From NCBI GenBank assembly GCA_900143615.1, contig FREU01000004.1, positions 186,001 to 250,000 on the forward strand: a stretch of 64,000 bases of DNA, in the 5' to 3' direction. This stretch comes from Rhodobacteraceae bacterium Alg231-30. Lineage in GTDB: Bacteria; Pseudomonadota; Alphaproteobacteria; Rhodobacterales; Rhodobacteraceae. Made by a program: the position numbers and the translations under genes. Below the pieces are notes generated by a model. It did not search any database and had not been told where the DNA came from. It worked only from the letters and a program-made list of their open reading frames with translations. Shown here one piece after another: positions 63,154 through 64,000 of this stretch (the stretch's first letter is position 1; each line of letters opens with the position of its first letter).

Positions 63154-64000
63154 GCGCGCCTATTTGCACCACTTGCCCCTACTGTGGCACTGGCTGTGGC
63201 GTCAAAGCATCGCCTGACGGCGCGGGTGGTGTCACAATCAAGGGCGACCCCGAGCACCCGGCAAACTATGGTCGGCTTTGCTCCAAGGGATCGGCGCTCG
63301 GAGAAACCATCACTACGGATGGTCGTCTCCTCGCGCCGCAGATCGGTGAGCGGGCCGCGCCTTGGGATGAAGCACTTGATCTGGTTGCCAGCCGGTTTCA
63401 GGAGACCATCGCCAAATACGGCCCAGACTCAGTGGCCTTTTACGTCTCAGGCCAACTGTTGACCGAGGACTATTATGTGGCCAACAAGCTGATGAAAGGG
63501 TTCATCGGCTCGGCCAACATCGACACCAATTCCCGGCTCTGCATGGCCTCAAGCGTGGCTGGACACAAACGTGCTTTTGGCACCGACACGGTTCCCGGAA
63601 CCTATGAGGACCTTGAACAGGCCGATCTGATTGTGTTGACAGGGTCCAACCTCGCTTGGTGTCACCCGGTCTTGTTTCAAAGGATAATTGCCGCGCGCGA
63701 GAAGCGTCCCGAGATGAAACTGGTGGTGATAGATCCAAGGCGTACCGCAACCGCCGAAGCTGCCGATCTCCACTTGCAAATAGCGCCAGGCACAGACGTA
63801 GCCCTTTTTAACCGTTTGCTGACAGAAATTCATGCCCGAGGCGCAACCGACGCAAATTTTGTAGCAGAAAACATCAATGGCTTTGCAGAGGCAGTTGTTG
63901 CAGCACAAGCTTCCGAGACCAACTCTGAGCTGCCACATGACAAGATAAGCCAATTTCTTGATCTCTGGATCAACACTCCCAAGGTTGTCACCGTCTACTC
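63150..64000 (+). CDS. nasA: Assimilatory nitrate reductase catalytic subunit, 5' part
   Basis: The first 283 residues are present; the frame runs off the window end. ATG at 63150 overlaps the nirD stop. N-terminal 4Fe-4S ligands C9, C12, C16 and C44 (CPYCGTGC...GRLCSKG), then molybdopterin-binding stretches SNLAWCHPVLFQRIIAARE and VIDPRRTATAEAADLHLQIAPGTDVALFNRLL. It reduces nitrate to nitrite in the cytoplasm. With nirBD it completes nitrate assimilation. The molybdenum ligand Cys is in SRLCMASS near residue 131. Confidence 0.96.
   Translation, partial: MSAPICTTCPYCGTGCGVKASPDGAGGVTIKGDPEHPANYGRLCSKGSALGETITTDGRLLAPQIGERAAPWDEALDLVASRFQETIAKYGPDSVAFYVSGQLLTEDYYVANKLMKGFIGSANIDTNSRLCMASSVAGHKRAFGTDTVPGTYEDLEQADLIVLTGSNLAWCHPVLFQRIIAAREKRPEMKLVVIDPRRTATAEAADLHLQIAPGTDVALFNRLLTEIHARGATDANFVAENINGFAEAVVAAQASETNSELPHDKISQFLDLWINTPKVVTVY

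Noticed and set aside
1-64000. CRISPR arrays, prophage, insertion sequences, rRNA or tRNA genes
   Set aside because: None seen: no evenly spaced 25-40 bp repeats, no transposase or integrase, and no cloverleaf or rRNA sequence noticed by eye. A tRNA scan could still find one that I missed.

Overview
The window looks like chromosomal DNA of a marine alphaproteobacterium of the Rhodobacteraceae (Roseobacter group). This rests on gene content and gene order: urt next to nas and ure genes, bioMNY, a GcvT-type dimethylglycine dehydrogenase, a DUF938 methyltransferase, a DUF1127 protein, and moderately GC-rich, densely overlapping operons. No database search was possible, so the taxon is inference. 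I found no rRNA, tRNA, CRISPR array, prophage or insertion sequence.

Layout. 1-270: 3' end of a BMP-family substrate-binding protein gene and its terminator. 319-2646 (-): hybrid histidine kinase with a PilJ/NarX-like sensor. 3093-9233: VOC enzyme, a divergent SDR/LysR pair, an aldo-keto reductase/FAD oxidoreductase/methyltransferase operon, an AhpD-like protein and an EF-hand protein. 9243-11930 (-): exported TPR-CHAT protein. 12186-22784: one-carbon and housekeeping genes (dimethylglycine dehydrogenase family, panC-panB, D-lactate dehydrogenase family, gamma-glutamyltransferase, thpR, hydroxyacid dehydrogenase, SH3 protein, rpe). 23054-29948: urease cluster ureD-A-x-B-x-C-x-x-E-F-G, interrupted by four small non-urease genes. 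30025-34608: biotin uptake genes bioMNY followed by an acyl-CoA ligase and an unusual thiolase. 34733-36583 (-): ilvD. 36843-37643: a glycosyltransferase. 38038-44063: urea ABC transporter urtABCDE. 44074-53450: a PAS-LuxR regulator, a striking operator array, and an operon for an M20 amidohydrolase, an oligopeptide-type ABC importer, an aldehyde dehydrogenase and an SDR. 53613-64000: nitrate assimilation genes nasT-nasS, nrtA-B-CD, a globin, nirB-nirD and nasA, which runs off the end.

The right half reads as a nitrogen-scavenging region: urea uptake (urt) and hydrolysis (ure), nitrate uptake (nrt) and reduction to ammonium (nasA, nirBD), and import plus deacylation of an unknown amide. The clearest regulatory signals are an ANTAR-type double-hexaloop antitermination leader before nrtA (55479-55584) and the regularly spaced palindromes between the PAS-LuxR gene and the M20 operon (44628-44726). 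The best candidate for an undescribed system is that PAS-LuxR-controlled amide import and oxidation operon. Next is the bioMNY-ligase-thiolase cluster, whose thiolase lacks the second catalytic cysteine.
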